The position numbers and the translations under genes were made by a program. A stretch of 38,200 bases of DNA from Thiomargarita sp. (GTDB lineage Bacteria; Pseudomonadota; Gammaproteobacteria; Beggiatoales; Beggiatoaceae). The stretch covers positions 1-38,200 of the forward strand of contig DYPD01000030.1 in the NCBI GenBank assembly GCA_020720115.1, in the 5' to 3' direction. The notes under the pieces were generated by a model, which had not been told where the DNA came from, ran no database searches, and saw only the letters and a program-made list of their open reading frames with translations. This document shows, piece by piece, positions 1-9,715 of the stretch; the first letter of the stretch is position 1, and each line of letters begins with the position of its first letter.

Positions 1-72
1 CTAGGAATGCTAGGTAAAGCCGCGTGATTGTTGGCTTTGTGGGATGGGGTGAAACAAGGGGAAATAAGAGAG

Positions 73-149
73 TGGCGCCCTGAACAGGAATCGAACCTGT
101 GACCTTCCCCTTAGGAGGGGGATGCTCTATCCTTCTGAGCTACCAGGGC
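73..149 (-). tRNA. tRNA-Arg (anticodon CCT)
   Basis: On the minus strand this folds as a complete cloverleaf. The 7-bp acceptor stem pairs GCCCTGG with TCAGGGC, with one G-T pair. The D stem is GCTC/GAGC, the anticodon loop is CTCCTAA, and the T arm is ACAGG-TTCGATT-CCTGT. The anticodon is therefore CCT, which reads AGG arginine codons. The discriminator base is G and the 3' CCA is encoded in the DNA (positions 73-75). The gene stands alone, with no second tRNA beside it. Confidence 0.96.
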
Positions 150-158
150 GTGGCGGGG

Positions 159-187
159 ATTGTACTAGAGTTTTGCTGCTGCATGAA
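159..187 (-). promoter_or_regulatory. candidate promoter of tRNA-Arg
   Basis: On the minus strand a TACAAT box (159-164) lies about 10 bases before the tRNA 5' end. A weak TTCATG box (182-187) sits 17 bases further upstream. The spacing suits a sigma-70 promoter with a very short leader. The -35 match is poor, so this is a suggestion only. Confidence 0.4.
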
Positions 188-307
188 ACCACATCGGCAG
201 CAGCTAGATGGTGGGTGGGATTTTAGGGCTATGGAATTTTTTGCAAAATTTCTCAGATAAAGTGCCTGATTCTGGGGTATCAGTTTCAGTTAATAATAGC
301 CAGGCGT

Positions 308-1795
308 TTATGGTTTAAGTCCTTGATAATTTTCACAATACCAAGGGTAAAAAGCGCGTATTTGAGTGCCGTCGGGGGCTTGTACTGAGACGGGTGCTAG
401 TGCGTTGCATTGCTTGAAGGCGTGGCTAATCTGTTGCGGTAAGTCTGCAATGCTGTTGACAAATAAGGCGTTGCGTCCGGTTTCTTGGGTCATGGACGCC
501 CAGAGATCGAACTGGGTGAAGCGCCGTTGCTGATCGTTGCCGCTGACATAGACGGGTATTGGGGCGTTTTGGCTTGCCCAATAATAGGCGAGTTCGCTGC
601 CCAGTTGATAGTAGGTGACTAAGAGAAAATCTACGGTTTTTGGGGCTTGCCGCGCCAGTTGCGCCACTGGTTCGCGCCAATAGCGCATTTTTTTTAAGCT
701 GTCTTGCTTGGCGCTCAAACCCAGGGCGTAAGGAAAAAAAGTCGCTAATACGCCGATCAAATACACCACTATGCCGATAGACAGGAGTGTTTTTTGCCAG
801 CTTTTTAGCTGTTCTAGGTGTCCGGCAAACAGCAGCAATAAACCTATGTAAGCAGGCGCAGGCCAGTTAAGCTGCACTTTGCTGTGCAGGGCTTTGAGTA
901 GGAAAAATCCTAGCGTGAGCCAGGCTGTTGCCCACAGCAGGCGGTGCGCAGGCGCAGCGGGTAAGGGCACAACTTTGGGCAACCAGAGCAGCGCCACCAG
1001 CGGCGATAATGCGAGCCATTGACCGCCGATAAATTCCCAGAAATCTCCCCAATTGTAGTCAGCCGCTTCTGCAAGTCCTTGTACATGTCCCGCTTCGTGA
1101 CGCAGCATGATCCAATCGTGTTGTGCATTCCACAGCAACATGGGACTCATGCAGGCAAATAACACCAGCAAACCCAGCCAAAAATGCGGCTGGCGCAAGG
1201 TGGCGCGTCCGCGCTCGGTTAGCAACAGCCCGCCGCATATCCACAGCGGCAGCAAGCCGATGCTGAGTTTGCCCAAGGCGCCGACGCCGATGCTGACGCC
1301 GAAAGCGTACCAAGCTAGGGGTTGGGCGCAGTAGAGCGCCCGATACGCTGCCCACAGTGCCAGTGTCCATGCCAAAAACAAAGGGGCGTCTGTGCTCATG
1401 GCGTGGGTGGGAATGAAAAACATCGGCGTGCTCAGTCCTAAAAACACTGCCCACCAACCCGCAGTGCGGCTGTTCCAGAGTTCTGCGGCAAAATAGCGCA
1501 ACGCGACCAAAAAGCCGCAATAGAGTAACCAGCCTGGCAGCCGTATTGCCCATTCTGCGTCGCCAAACAGATAAGTGCTGGCGGCGATGAGCCAAGCGAC
1601 CAGTGGTCCTTTGGTGGCGTAGCTCCAATCTAAATGTTGCGCCCAGAGCCAGTATTGGGCTTCTTCAAAATGCAGCTCAACGCCGCCCCAGTGTAGCAGC
1701 AGCCAGCGCAACAACAGCACTGCTACGCACAGCAGCAGCAGCCAGCGCCCGTCAGGTGGGGCAAAGCGCACGGAAAAACGAGGAAAAAACTGCAT
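308..1795 (-). CDS. membrane glycosyltransferase, family 39 (ArnT/PMT-like)
   Basis: A 495-residue polytopic membrane protein that resembles the bacterial PMT_2/ArnT group. These enzymes move a sugar from a polyprenyl-phosphate donor onto a lipid or protein on the periplasmic side. After the first membrane helix comes the acidic loop motif EEAQYWLWAQHLDWSY, followed by KGPLVAWLI. This matches the catalytic acidic loop of the family. At least ten hydrophobic segments follow, then a soluble C-terminal tail of about 120 residues. The ATG at 1795 was chosen because it follows the glgX stop codon by one base, which suggests translational coupling. A longer frame reaching 1915 would lie inside glgX. 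The acceptor cannot be told from sequence; the link to GlgX may be only an operon arrangement. Confidence 0.85.
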   Translation of the reverse strand: MQFFPRFSVRFAPPDGRWLLLLCVAVLLLRWLLLHWGGVELHFEEAQYWLWAQHLDWSYATKGPLVAWLIAASTYLFGDAEWAIRLPGWLLYCGFLVALRYFAAELWNSRTAGWWAVFLGLSTPMFFIPTHAMSTDAPLFLAWTLALWAAYRALYCAQPLAWYAFGVSIGVGALGKLSIGLLPLWICGGLLLTERGRATLRQPHFWLGLLVLFACMSPMLLWNAQHDWIMLRHEAGHVQGLAEAADYNWGDFWEFIGGQWLALSPLVALLWLPKVVPLPAAPAHRLLWATAWLTLGFFLLKALHSKVQLNWPAPAYIGLLLLFAGHLEQLKSWQKTLLSIGIVVYLIGVLATFFPYALGLSAKQDSLKKMRYWREPVAQLARQAPKTVDFLLVTYYQLGSELAYYWASQNAPIPVYVSGNDQQRRFTQFDLWASMTQETGRNALFVNSIADLPQQISHAFKQCNALAPVSVQAPDGTQIRAFYPWYCENYQGLKP

Positions 1796-1796
1796 G

Positions 1797-3914
1797 TTAA
1801 AGGGGCGCAGCCAGGGCTGTTTCTGCGACTGTGCTTTCAAATACCACCAGCGTGCGCGGCTTGACCTGATAAACGGCTTGCGCAATCGGACGTTGCGCGG
1901 TGGGCAACACGGCATCCAAGGGCGCGGCTTGTCCGGTGTCCACTGCTAAACACCATTGGCGTTTGGATAGCGGCGGTAGTGTTATCTCTAATGTGCCTTC
2001 AGACATGTTCATAAACACATGCAAATCAGCTTCTTGTGCGTCTAAGCCCACCAGCGTAAAGCCCAGCACTCGGGCAGTAGGATCGTCCCACTGGGGTTTT
2101 TCCAGCTTTTTGCCGTGCCATGTAATGTCGGCTGCGCTGTTGTTGCTGCTTTTACCGGTTAAAAAACGCCGCCGCATGAGGCTTGGGTGGCGTTTACGCA
2201 GGGCGATGAGGGCGCGGGTAAAACCGAGCATAGCCTGATTTTTTTCCAGCAAATTCCAATCAAACCAGTTCAATTCGTTGTCTTGACAGTACGCATTGTT
2301 ATTGCCTTTTTGACTGCGCAAAACTTCGTCGCCCGCCCACAGCATCGGGATACCTTGACTGAGTAGCATCAACGCCATGAAATTTTTTGCCTGCTGGTGA
2401 CGCAGGCGCAGGATGTCAGGTTCTTGCGTATCGCCTTCCACTCCGCAGTTCCACGTCAGGTTGTCATTGTGTCCGTCACGGTTGCTTTCGCCGTTGGCTT
2501 GGTTGTGTTTTTGGTGATAGCTGACCGCGTCGTACAGCGTGAAACCATCATGGCAGGTGATGAAATTGATGCTGTTAATCGGCAAGCGTCCGCTGGGTTG
2601 GTAGAGATCGCTACTGCCGCTTAAGCGTGAGGCGACTTCGCCAATCAGTCCTGGATCGCCGCGCACGAAACGGCGCATCAGGTCGCGGTAGCGCCCGTTC
2701 CATTCTGCCCAGCGAAAGCCTGGAAAACCACCGACTTGATAAAGCCCGCCCGCATCCCAGGCTTCGGCGATGAGATGCGCACGGCTTAAACTGCTGGAAA
2801 ATTCAATCGCCCAGGTGACGGGGGCATGGTACATGGGATTACCGTCCTCGCCGCGCACCAGCGCACTCGCCAGATCAAAGCGGAAGCCGTCAACGTGCAT
2901 TTCGTTGACCCAATATTCTAGGCAATCCACAATGAAATTCGTTACCAGGGGATGATTGCAGTTGAAGGTGTTGCCGCAGCCGGTGTAATCGCGGTAAATA
3001 CGCTTATCTAGGGCATCTAGGTGGTAAAAAATTTCGTTGCCCATGCCTTTGAAATTAATGAAAGGTCCGGTGGCGCCGCCCTCTGCCGTGTGGTTAAACA
3101 CTACGTCCATAATCAGGCTAATGCCGGCTTTATGCAGGGCTTTGACCAGATCGCGGAATTCGTTTTTGTGCGTTCCGGCTAAAGGGGTGACGCAATAATG
3201 CGGGTGCGGGCTAAAAAAGCTGTGGGTACTGTATCCCCAATAATTGCTCAGTCCGCGCTTTGCTACGCTGTCTGGCACATCCTGAACGTCAAATGCCATG
3301 ATCGGCATTAACTCTACCGCTGTAATGCCAAGTCTTTGTAAATAAGGAATTTTTTCAATAATGCCGGCAAAAGTGCCAGGATGCTGCACGGTCGCTGAAG
3401 GGTGACGGGTAAAACCGCCCACATGTAGCTCATAAATAATGTGTTGCTCTGAAGGATGTGCCAGCGGCTCGTCGCCTTCCCAGTTATAGCCATCCGGTTC
3501 AGCGACCACAATGGCACGCATTCCGGGCGTAGCGCCGGTTTCCGTGCAATTTTGTTCGCGCTGCCACAAGACATCGGTCACCGCCCGCGCCCAAGGGTCG
3601 AGTAATTCCTTCTGTGGATTAAAACGTGCGCCGCTTTGCTGCGTGTTGCTCAGACCTTCCATGCGCCAGGTGTAATGCACCCCAACCGGCAGTTTTTCTA
3701 CAAACACATGCCAGAAAAAAAAGGTACGGTGCTGCTCTGGATTAAGCTGGACAATTTGCAGCGGTTTAGGACTGTCAGCCGTTGCATACAACAGCAACTC
3801 GACTTGCGTCGCTTGTTGGCTAAACACACAGAAATTTACCCCGTCAGGATAAGCTTTTGCGCCTGGCGGATAACGCTTGCCAGGAAGAATGCGATAGGGC
3901 GGAACAGTGCTCAT
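1797..3914 (-). CDS. glgX: glycogen debranching enzyme GlgX (isoamylase type, GH13)
   Basis: A 705-residue enzyme that hydrolyses alpha-1,6 branches of phosphorylase-limited glycogen in the cytoplasm. Residues from about 10 to 110 form the N-terminal carbohydrate-binding (CBM48-like) part, with the start PYRILPGKRYPPGAKAYPDG. The GH13 barrel follows. It carries MDVVFNHTAEG (region I), DGFRFDLAS with the nucleophile Asp, LIAEAWDAGG with the acid Glu, and ITCHDGFTLYD with the transition-state His-Asp pair. Length and motifs are normal for GlgX/TreX-type enzymes. It lies directly upstream of the family 39 glycosyltransferase. Phosphoglucomutase, the next enzyme of glycogen use, is encoded at 7.3-9.0 kb on the other strand. 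The ATG at 3914 starts a typical GlgX N-terminus, although its ribosome binding site is weak. Confidence 0.96.
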   Translation of the reverse strand: MSTVPPYRILPGKRYPPGAKAYPDGVNFCVFSQQATQVELLLYATADSPKPLQIVQLNPEQHRTFFFWHVFVEKLPVGVHYTWRMEGLSNTQQSGARFNPQKELLDPWARAVTDVLWQREQNCTETGATPGMRAIVVAEPDGYNWEGDEPLAHPSEQHIIYELHVGGFTRHPSATVQHPGTFAGIIEKIPYLQRLGITAVELMPIMAFDVQDVPDSVAKRGLSNYWGYSTHSFFSPHPHYCVTPLAGTHKNEFRDLVKALHKAGISLIMDVVFNHTAEGGATGPFINFKGMGNEIFYHLDALDKRIYRDYTGCGNTFNCNHPLVTNFIVDCLEYWVNEMHVDGFRFDLASALVRGEDGNPMYHAPVTWAIEFSSSLSRAHLIAEAWDAGGLYQVGGFPGFRWAEWNGRYRDLMRRFVRGDPGLIGEVASRLSGSSDLYQPSGRLPINSINFITCHDGFTLYDAVSYHQKHNQANGESNRDGHNDNLTWNCGVEGDTQEPDILRLRHQQAKNFMALMLLSQGIPMLWAGDEVLRSQKGNNNAYCQDNELNWFDWNLLEKNQAMLGFTRALIALRKRHPSLMRRRFLTGKSSNNSAADITWHGKKLEKPQWDDPTARVLGFTLVGLDAQEADLHVFMNMSEGTLEITLPPLSKRQWCLAVDTGQAAPLDAVLPTAQRPIAQAVYQVKPRTLVVFESTVAETALAAPL

Positions 3915-3955
3915 AGGAAAAATTTTCCAGTCATCAAAAGGTAGCGCAAGCGTAA

Positions 3956-4687
3956 TTAAGTATAGGATTTATCATGGGCTTTAGCCCAATCTTGCACGAA
4001 TTGCTGCGCATTTTCCTGTTCTCGTAGGAAATGTTCGCGCATTTTTTCCGCATCAAAGTTTAAAAAAGTGCCACCTAATTCAAAGTGATGAATAAACACC
4101 TTGCCCACTGCATAAGTCAAAGTACCAGCGATAGCGGGCAGGCTGATAAATTTCAGCAAAGGGAAAAAACCGCCCATCGTGTAGATAGTCATGCGCCCTA
4201 AAAAGCCGGTGTTTACGCCACCGAACACAGCGGCTAAATGGATGCTGCCAATTTCCCTCGAAAACGGCTGCTTATAATAAAGGCACAAACGACTGAGCAT
4301 ATTTAACTGAACGCCAGTAATGGTCAGAATGTCGAGCCAAGGAAGCGGGATAAAACCCAGCGTGATGCTCCAAAAAACGTGATCGCGGACGATTCTTTCT
4401 GCTTCTTTGGTATGTTCCAGATTTTGCTGAGCCAATGCTGCCAACGCCGCCCTCGCCATTTTCGGAGATATGTCTGCTGAGGGCAGCACTGTGCCCGCTG
4501 CTAAAGGTTTTGCCAGGAATGACGGCATTTGCACCTCTTCATCATCCTCCTCTTCCGCCGCCTCTACAGTGGCGTTTGGCGCGGCTGAAGCGGTATTTTG
4601 TGCGGCTGTATCGGTCGCTGAGGCTTCATACAAACGGCGGCGGCGGCGCACCGGTCCGGCGGAAGTGATTGGCGTATCTTCATCCAT
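3956..4687 (-). CDS. DUF697 membrane protein (paralogue 1)
   Basis: A 243-residue protein of unknown function. The first 75 or so residues are low in complexity, with an arginine run (VRRRRRL) and an acidic run (EAAEEEDDEEV). From about residue 95 comes a DUF697-type domain with WSITLGFIPLPWLDI, GVQLNMLSRLC and a C-terminal TYAVGKVFIHHFELGGTF motif. Glycine-rich hydrophobic stretches suggest membrane association. The C-terminal motif is almost the same as ALGKVFIQHFESGGTF in the protein at 5631-6161, so the two are paralogues. The ATG at 4687 has a GGGAGA site upstream; a longer frame to 4798 lacks one. DUF697 domains often occur with GTPases or in envelope proteins, but the role here is unknown. 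Confidence 0.82.
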   Translation of the reverse strand: MDEDTPITSAGPVRRRRRLYEASATDTAAQNTASAAPNATVEAAEEEDDEEVQMPSFLAKPLAAGTVLPSADISPKMARAALAALAQQNLEHTKEAERIVRDHVFWSITLGFIPLPWLDILTITGVQLNMLSRLCLYYKQPFSREIGSIHLAAVFGGVNTGFLGRMTIYTMGGFFPLLKFISLPAIAGTLTYAVGKVFIHHFELGGTFLNFDAEKMREHFLREQENAQQFVQDWAKAHDKSYT

Positions 4688-4885
4688 AGCTATTCTCCCG
4701 TTGTGTAGGCAGGAATTGATTTTAATGTTGCTCTTAATCAGGTTTTGAGGACATCTGGGTTCTGGCATGATAACCGTTTTGCCATAGCAGAGTGTCACGA
4801 AATACAGTCACTAGCAACGGCGGAAAAACCGACCAAAACCCGCTGTTGTGCAGCCAATGAATACGCCGGGCAGCCAGGCTATTAG

Positions 4886-5467
4886 TTACAAGCGGTCAGC
4901 GCACAAAAATTGCCAGTTTATACTCAAATCGCCGAATATACCCACAGGCGTCGGTTCTTCCAGACCAAACATATCCGGCACAGCATAATGCCCTTGCACA
5001 TTCAAACGGTAAACCATGAGCCAACGTTCGCTGGGGTTGACGAGCCAGTATTCACGCACGCCATGACTTTGATACAGATCGCGCTTGGTATTCATGTCTC
5101 TGAGCGCGGTGGACGGCGACAGCACCTCAATAATCCAATCCGGCGCACCGCGACAGCCTTTGTCGTCTAGCTTAGTTTTGTCGCAAATCACCGAAATATC
5201 GGGCTGCACCACAGTGTCAACTTGCTCGTCAGCTTCGTCCGCTTGCGGCAGGCGCACGTCAAAGGGCGCGATATAAGGCTCGCAAGGTGTGTTTTGCAGG
5301 TAATTACTGATTTGCCGATACACTTCCCCGACAATTTTCTGGTGAATCCGCAACGGCGCGGTCATGGCATAGGCTTTACCGTCAAGCAACTCCCAACGCT
5401 CGTCTTCTGGCCATCGGCAATAATCGGCATAGGTCAAATGATTTTGCAATTGCAGCGCAATGTTCAC
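4886..5467 (-). CDS. Uma2 family protein (DUF820, PD-(D/E)XK nuclease fold)
   Basis: A 193-residue protein of the Uma2/DUF820 family, which is abundant in cyanobacteria and sulfur bacteria and is classed as putative restriction-type endonucleases. The family pattern is visible: YCRWPEDERWELLDG near the N-terminus, then VQPDISVICDK and APDWIIEVLSPST, followed by DMNTKRDLYQSHGVREYWLVNP. The Asp of PDISV, the Glu of IIEVLSP and the Lys of TKRDLY fit the PD-(D/E)XK active site. The start is GTG at 5467, supported by a GAGGAG site about six bases upstream. Genes of this family are mobile and usually have no fixed partner. This one separates two DUF697 paralogues. The biological substrate is unknown. 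Confidence 0.88.
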   Translation of the reverse strand: MNIALQLQNHLTYADYCRWPEDERWELLDGKAYAMTAPLRIHQKIVGEVYRQISNYLQNTPCEPYIAPFDVRLPQADEADEQVDTVVQPDISVICDKTKLDDKGCRGAPDWIIEVLSPSTALRDMNTKRDLYQSHGVREYWLVNPSERWLMVYRLNVQGHYAVPDMFGLEEPTPVGIFGDLSINWQFLCADRL

Positions 5468-5630
5468 ACGTTCTCCTCAAAATACCGAACCAAGATTCCT
5501 ATCTGCTTTTCATAGCCCGCCATTAATCCCGCTGGTTGCCGCGATTCAACACCGGCGTATGGTGCGCCTGTCATGGGAATGTGGCAAAATGTATTCTAGC
5601 TAAATTTAACTTTCATGTGGAGATTCAAAG

Positions 5631-6161
5631 ATGAGCGAACCAACAGCCGCAACCGCAACACCTGACGAAACCCTGGCAGCCGCCGAACAATTGACTCATG
5701 AACAGCAGGCGCTGGGCGTGGTGCGCAATTATATGCTGGGCACTATGGGCGCTGGTTTAGTGCCCTTGCCCTTTGTAGATATTACGCTGGTCGGCGGTAT
5801 TCAGTTAAAAATGCTGCACAGTTTGGCGCAGTTGTACGGACAAGCGTTTAGTAAAGAGGTGGGTAAATCCATCATCGGCGCTTTAGTCGGCGGTGTGTTG
5901 CCAGCAGCGGCTACGGGCAGCCTGGCAAAACTGATTCCTGGCGTTGGCACTGTGGCGGGGATGGTCAGCATGTCGGCACTCAGTGGCGCAGCAACTTATG
6001 CGCTGGGTAAGGTGTTTATTCAACATTTTGAATCAGGCGGCACTTTTCTGACTTTTGAGCCAGACGCAGTGCGGGATTATTTTGCCGAAGCGTTGGAAGA
6101 AGGCAAAAAAGTCGCGGCAAACCTGCGCAAAACTGAAGCCAGCGCAGACCCTATGAAATAA
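5631..6161 (+). CDS. DUF697 membrane protein (paralogue 2)
   Basis: A 176-residue protein with a DUF697-type domain from about residue 30 to 150. Visible landmarks are GAGLVPLPFVDITLVGGIQLKM, a glycine/alanine-rich hydrophobic region (GALVGGVLPAAATGSLAKLIPGVGTVAGMV), and the closing TYALGKVFIQHFESGGTF. The hydrophobic middle suggests insertion in or contact with the membrane. It is shorter than paralogue 1 because it lacks the charged N-terminal extension. A TGGAG site precedes the ATG by eight bases. It is divergent from the Uma2 gene, and the ParA-like ATPase gene starts 46 bases after its stop, so those two may form an operon. Function not known. Confidence 0.85.
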   Translation: MSEPTAATATPDETLAAAEQLTHEQQALGVVRNYMLGTMGAGLVPLPFVDITLVGGIQLKMLHSLAQLYGQAFSKEVGKSIIGALVGGVLPAAATGSLAKLIPGVGTVAGMVSMSALSGAATYALGKVFIQHFESGGTFLTFEPDAVRDYFAEALEEGKKVAANLRKTEASADPMK

Positions 6162-6207
6162 CCTCGGAGATAGCGCCACTGGTTTGCCAGCGGCGTTATT
6201 TTGTGTC

Positions 6208-7218
6208 ATGAGCGCCTCTTTGATAAATCCGCCTGCCGATACCGCAAATCCGCCGCATTATGTGCTGACTTTACAAGAGCTTGCGCAGGTCTGCCAGTGC
6301 GCAACCAATGTGTTGGCAAAGGCATTTGATAAACACGCGCTGTATCATTTGCCAGGGGGCAAATTAGGCATTCCGCCGCTGCTGGTGCGGGCTTATTTGC
6401 AGTCTCGCGGGGTGAATTACAGCTTTTTGATTGTGGCGCATGTCAATCTGCGCGGCGGCGTAGCAAAAACCACCAGCACTGTGGCTTTGGCAACTCGTGC
6501 GGCTCAGTACGGCTTCAAAACCTGCATTCTCGATTTGGATTCTTTGGGCGCGGCTTCTTTGGCGTTTGACAGTCTGGCGGGTAGCGGTGATCCGGTGTTT
6601 CACGATCTCTGGCGGCAACCGCAGCCGCATGTGTCCACTGCACTCAAGCGGCTGGACGAGTTTCTGTATTTGCTGCCCTCCTCGCTGGATAATGGCTTGC
6701 TCGATAGCGAATTGCGTGATCCGCTACAGCAGCGCGAAGCGGTGTTTCGAGTCTGCCAAGCTTTACAAGAGAGCGGCTTTGATTTGGTGGTGATTGATTG
6801 CCCACCAGCACTGGGCGCAGGAGTTATTTCTACCCTCTGTGCAGCCGATGCGATAGTGATACCCGCCGCTGGCGATCTCTTCTCTTTCAGTGGCTTAGAA
6901 GCAACTTTGCGGGAAATCCAGCACATTTGCCAGACCTTTAATCTGGAATTACCCGACGTGCGGGTATTACCGATCCGTTACCAGGAACACGAAAAAATCT
7001 CCACTGCCAGCCTGCGCCGCTTACAAGAAGAATATGCAGACTACCTATTACCGCTACAAATTCGCAGCAGCACCCTGTTTGATCAAGCCCTGGAAATGCG
7101 CCAAAGCGTATTTGCCAACACGCGCAAAAGCACAGCGCGAGAGGATTACGACCAATATGCCCGTATCTTGCTGGGTATTGATGCTGCGTGTCAGTCCCTA
7201 GTTCCACCCAATAACTAA
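6208..7218 (+). CDS. ParA/MinD-like ATPase with N-terminal HTH-like region
   Basis: A 336-residue protein. Residues from about 20 to 65 (LTLQELAQVCQCATNVLAKA and following) look like a helix-turn-helix, as in the larger ParA proteins that repress their own gene. The ATPase part starts near residue 75. It has a deviant Walker A, NLRGGVAKTTST, a switch I DLDSLGAASL, and a Walker B DLVVIDCPPALGAG. The usual signature lysine at the start of KGGxGKT is replaced by arginine. No parB gene or obvious centromere repeats follow, so this may position a protein complex rather than DNA. ATG 6208 was chosen; a TTG at 6184 is possible but less likely. Translation may be coupled to the DUF697 gene 46 bases upstream. 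Confidence 0.85.
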   Translation: MSASLINPPADTANPPHYVLTLQELAQVCQCATNVLAKAFDKHALYHLPGGKLGIPPLLVRAYLQSRGVNYSFLIVAHVNLRGGVAKTTSTVALATRAAQYGFKTCILDLDSLGAASLAFDSLAGSGDPVFHDLWRQPQPHVSTALKRLDEFLYLLPSSLDNGLLDSELRDPLQQREAVFRVCQALQESGFDLVVIDCPPALGAGVISTLCAADAIVIPAAGDLFSFSGLEATLREIQHICQTFNLELPDVRVLPIRYQEHEKISTASLRRLQEEYADYLLPLQIRSSTLFDQALEMRQSVFANTRKSTAREDYDQYARILLGIDAACQSLVPPNN

Positions 7219-7255
7219 CGGCATTAAAAATCTTAGGCTCTGAGGCTTGGCATAG

Positions 7256-8977
<1,722 letters not shown>

Positions 8978-9003
8978 ATATAATTCAGTTATACAATAAG
9001 AAG

Positions 9004-9037
9004 CCTGGCAGCTTTGCAAAAGCTGTCGGGTTTTTTT
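9004..9037 (+). terminator. rho-independent terminator after pgm
   Basis: A 12-bp stem pairs CCTGGCAGCTTT with AAAGCTGTCGGG, with two G-T pairs. It is followed by seven T residues and starts 27 bases after the pgm stop codon. Confidence 0.9.
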
Positions 9038-9075
9038 ATTTAAGGAACTCTGTACGCCTATAAGCATTAAACAGT

Positions 9076-9414
9076 TTATTGATAAACGTAGGATTCGCCA
9101 CCGCACACAGAAATAGCATCATGCACTAATTCTGAATCATCATCAAATACAGCTTTGAAATCATAGCCACAATCAGGACGACCATCAGTGATGGTAATTT
9201 CTACGCTTTCACCTGGGGGTAATATGTCTGTACCCAGAATGTCTGCTTCCCAGGCTTGAGTGCTGGGCGGAGAAGCATAAAAATGGGTTATATTTGATCC
9301 CGTGCCATTGGTTAAGGTAAAGGTCACTGCTTCGTATTCTTCAGCTAAAACAGAAACGCTACTTGCCAACAAAGAAACCGCAACAGCGGTACGCACAAAA
9401 CGCATAAAATTCAT
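9076..9414 (-). CDS. small secreted protein of unknown function
   Basis: A 112-residue protein with a clear signal peptide: MNFMRFVRTAVAVSLLASSV, with probable cleavage after VLA before EEYEA. The mature part is about 88 residues and acidic. It has two cysteines (in PDCGYDF and SVCGGES) that could form a disulfide. The pattern of a TNGTG-type loop, an aromatic FYASPPS strand, W.ADILG, a PPGESVEITI strand and a YDFKAVF strand recurs in small periplasmic beta-sandwich proteins of proteobacteria. I know that pattern only as uncharacterised. The ATG at 9414 was chosen for its GAGGAA site eight bases upstream and because it starts the signal peptide. It ends convergently with pgm. Confidence 0.72.
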   Translation of the reverse strand: MNFMRFVRTAVAVSLLASSVSVLAEEYEAVTFTLTNGTGSNITHFYASPPSTQAWEADILGTDILPPGESVEITITDGRPDCGYDFKAVFDDDSELVHDAISVCGGESYVYQ

Positions 9415-9715
9415 GAGCAAATTCCTCAAAAAAGGGGATAAAGAGACAATATTGAGCTGATTTTCGTACTGACGCACTAACACTTCATGCGTTTCTAAAT
9501 AGTAATGAGCAGCATAAGATATTGCAATATCTAATCAAGGACATCGGCTGCAATGCTTCGGCAAACTCGGCACAGGAAAGAACTGTTAAAGGCTATAAAG
9601 AGAACACCAATTAATTGTACGACACACCTGACAGGCTTCTAAAACCTGTCAGGTCTTAACCGCACGCCCCGCACAACTGAAACCTTATTCCTATCTGCCT
9701 TTTGCAAAAGACGCC
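9415..9715. other. intergenic region between purM and the small secreted protein gene
   Basis: About 300 bases without a supported gene. It holds the presumed promoter of the leftward secreted-protein gene, the downstream region of purM, and a strong inverted repeat at 9626-9654 that is listed separately. No RNA gene was recognised. Confidence 0.6.
9626..9654. repeat. 10-bp perfect inverted repeat (ACCTGACAGG) downstream of purM
   Basis: ACCTGACAGG at 9626-9635 pairs exactly with CCTGTCAGGT at 9645-9654 around a nine-base loop. Neither strand has a long T run after it, so it is an imperfect terminator for purM at best. It may be one copy of a dispersed palindromic element. Confidence 0.6.

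Noticed and set aside
1059-1628. Minus-strand open frame of about 189 codons overlapping the glycosyltransferase
   Set aside because: Very Arg- and His-rich translation in another frame of the same strand; it is typical of an out-of-frame reading of a membrane protein gene.
6184-6207. TTG start for the ParA-like ATPase
   Set aside because: The added eight residues look unnatural and the Shine-Dalgarno-like GGAG is too far away; ATG 6208 is simpler.
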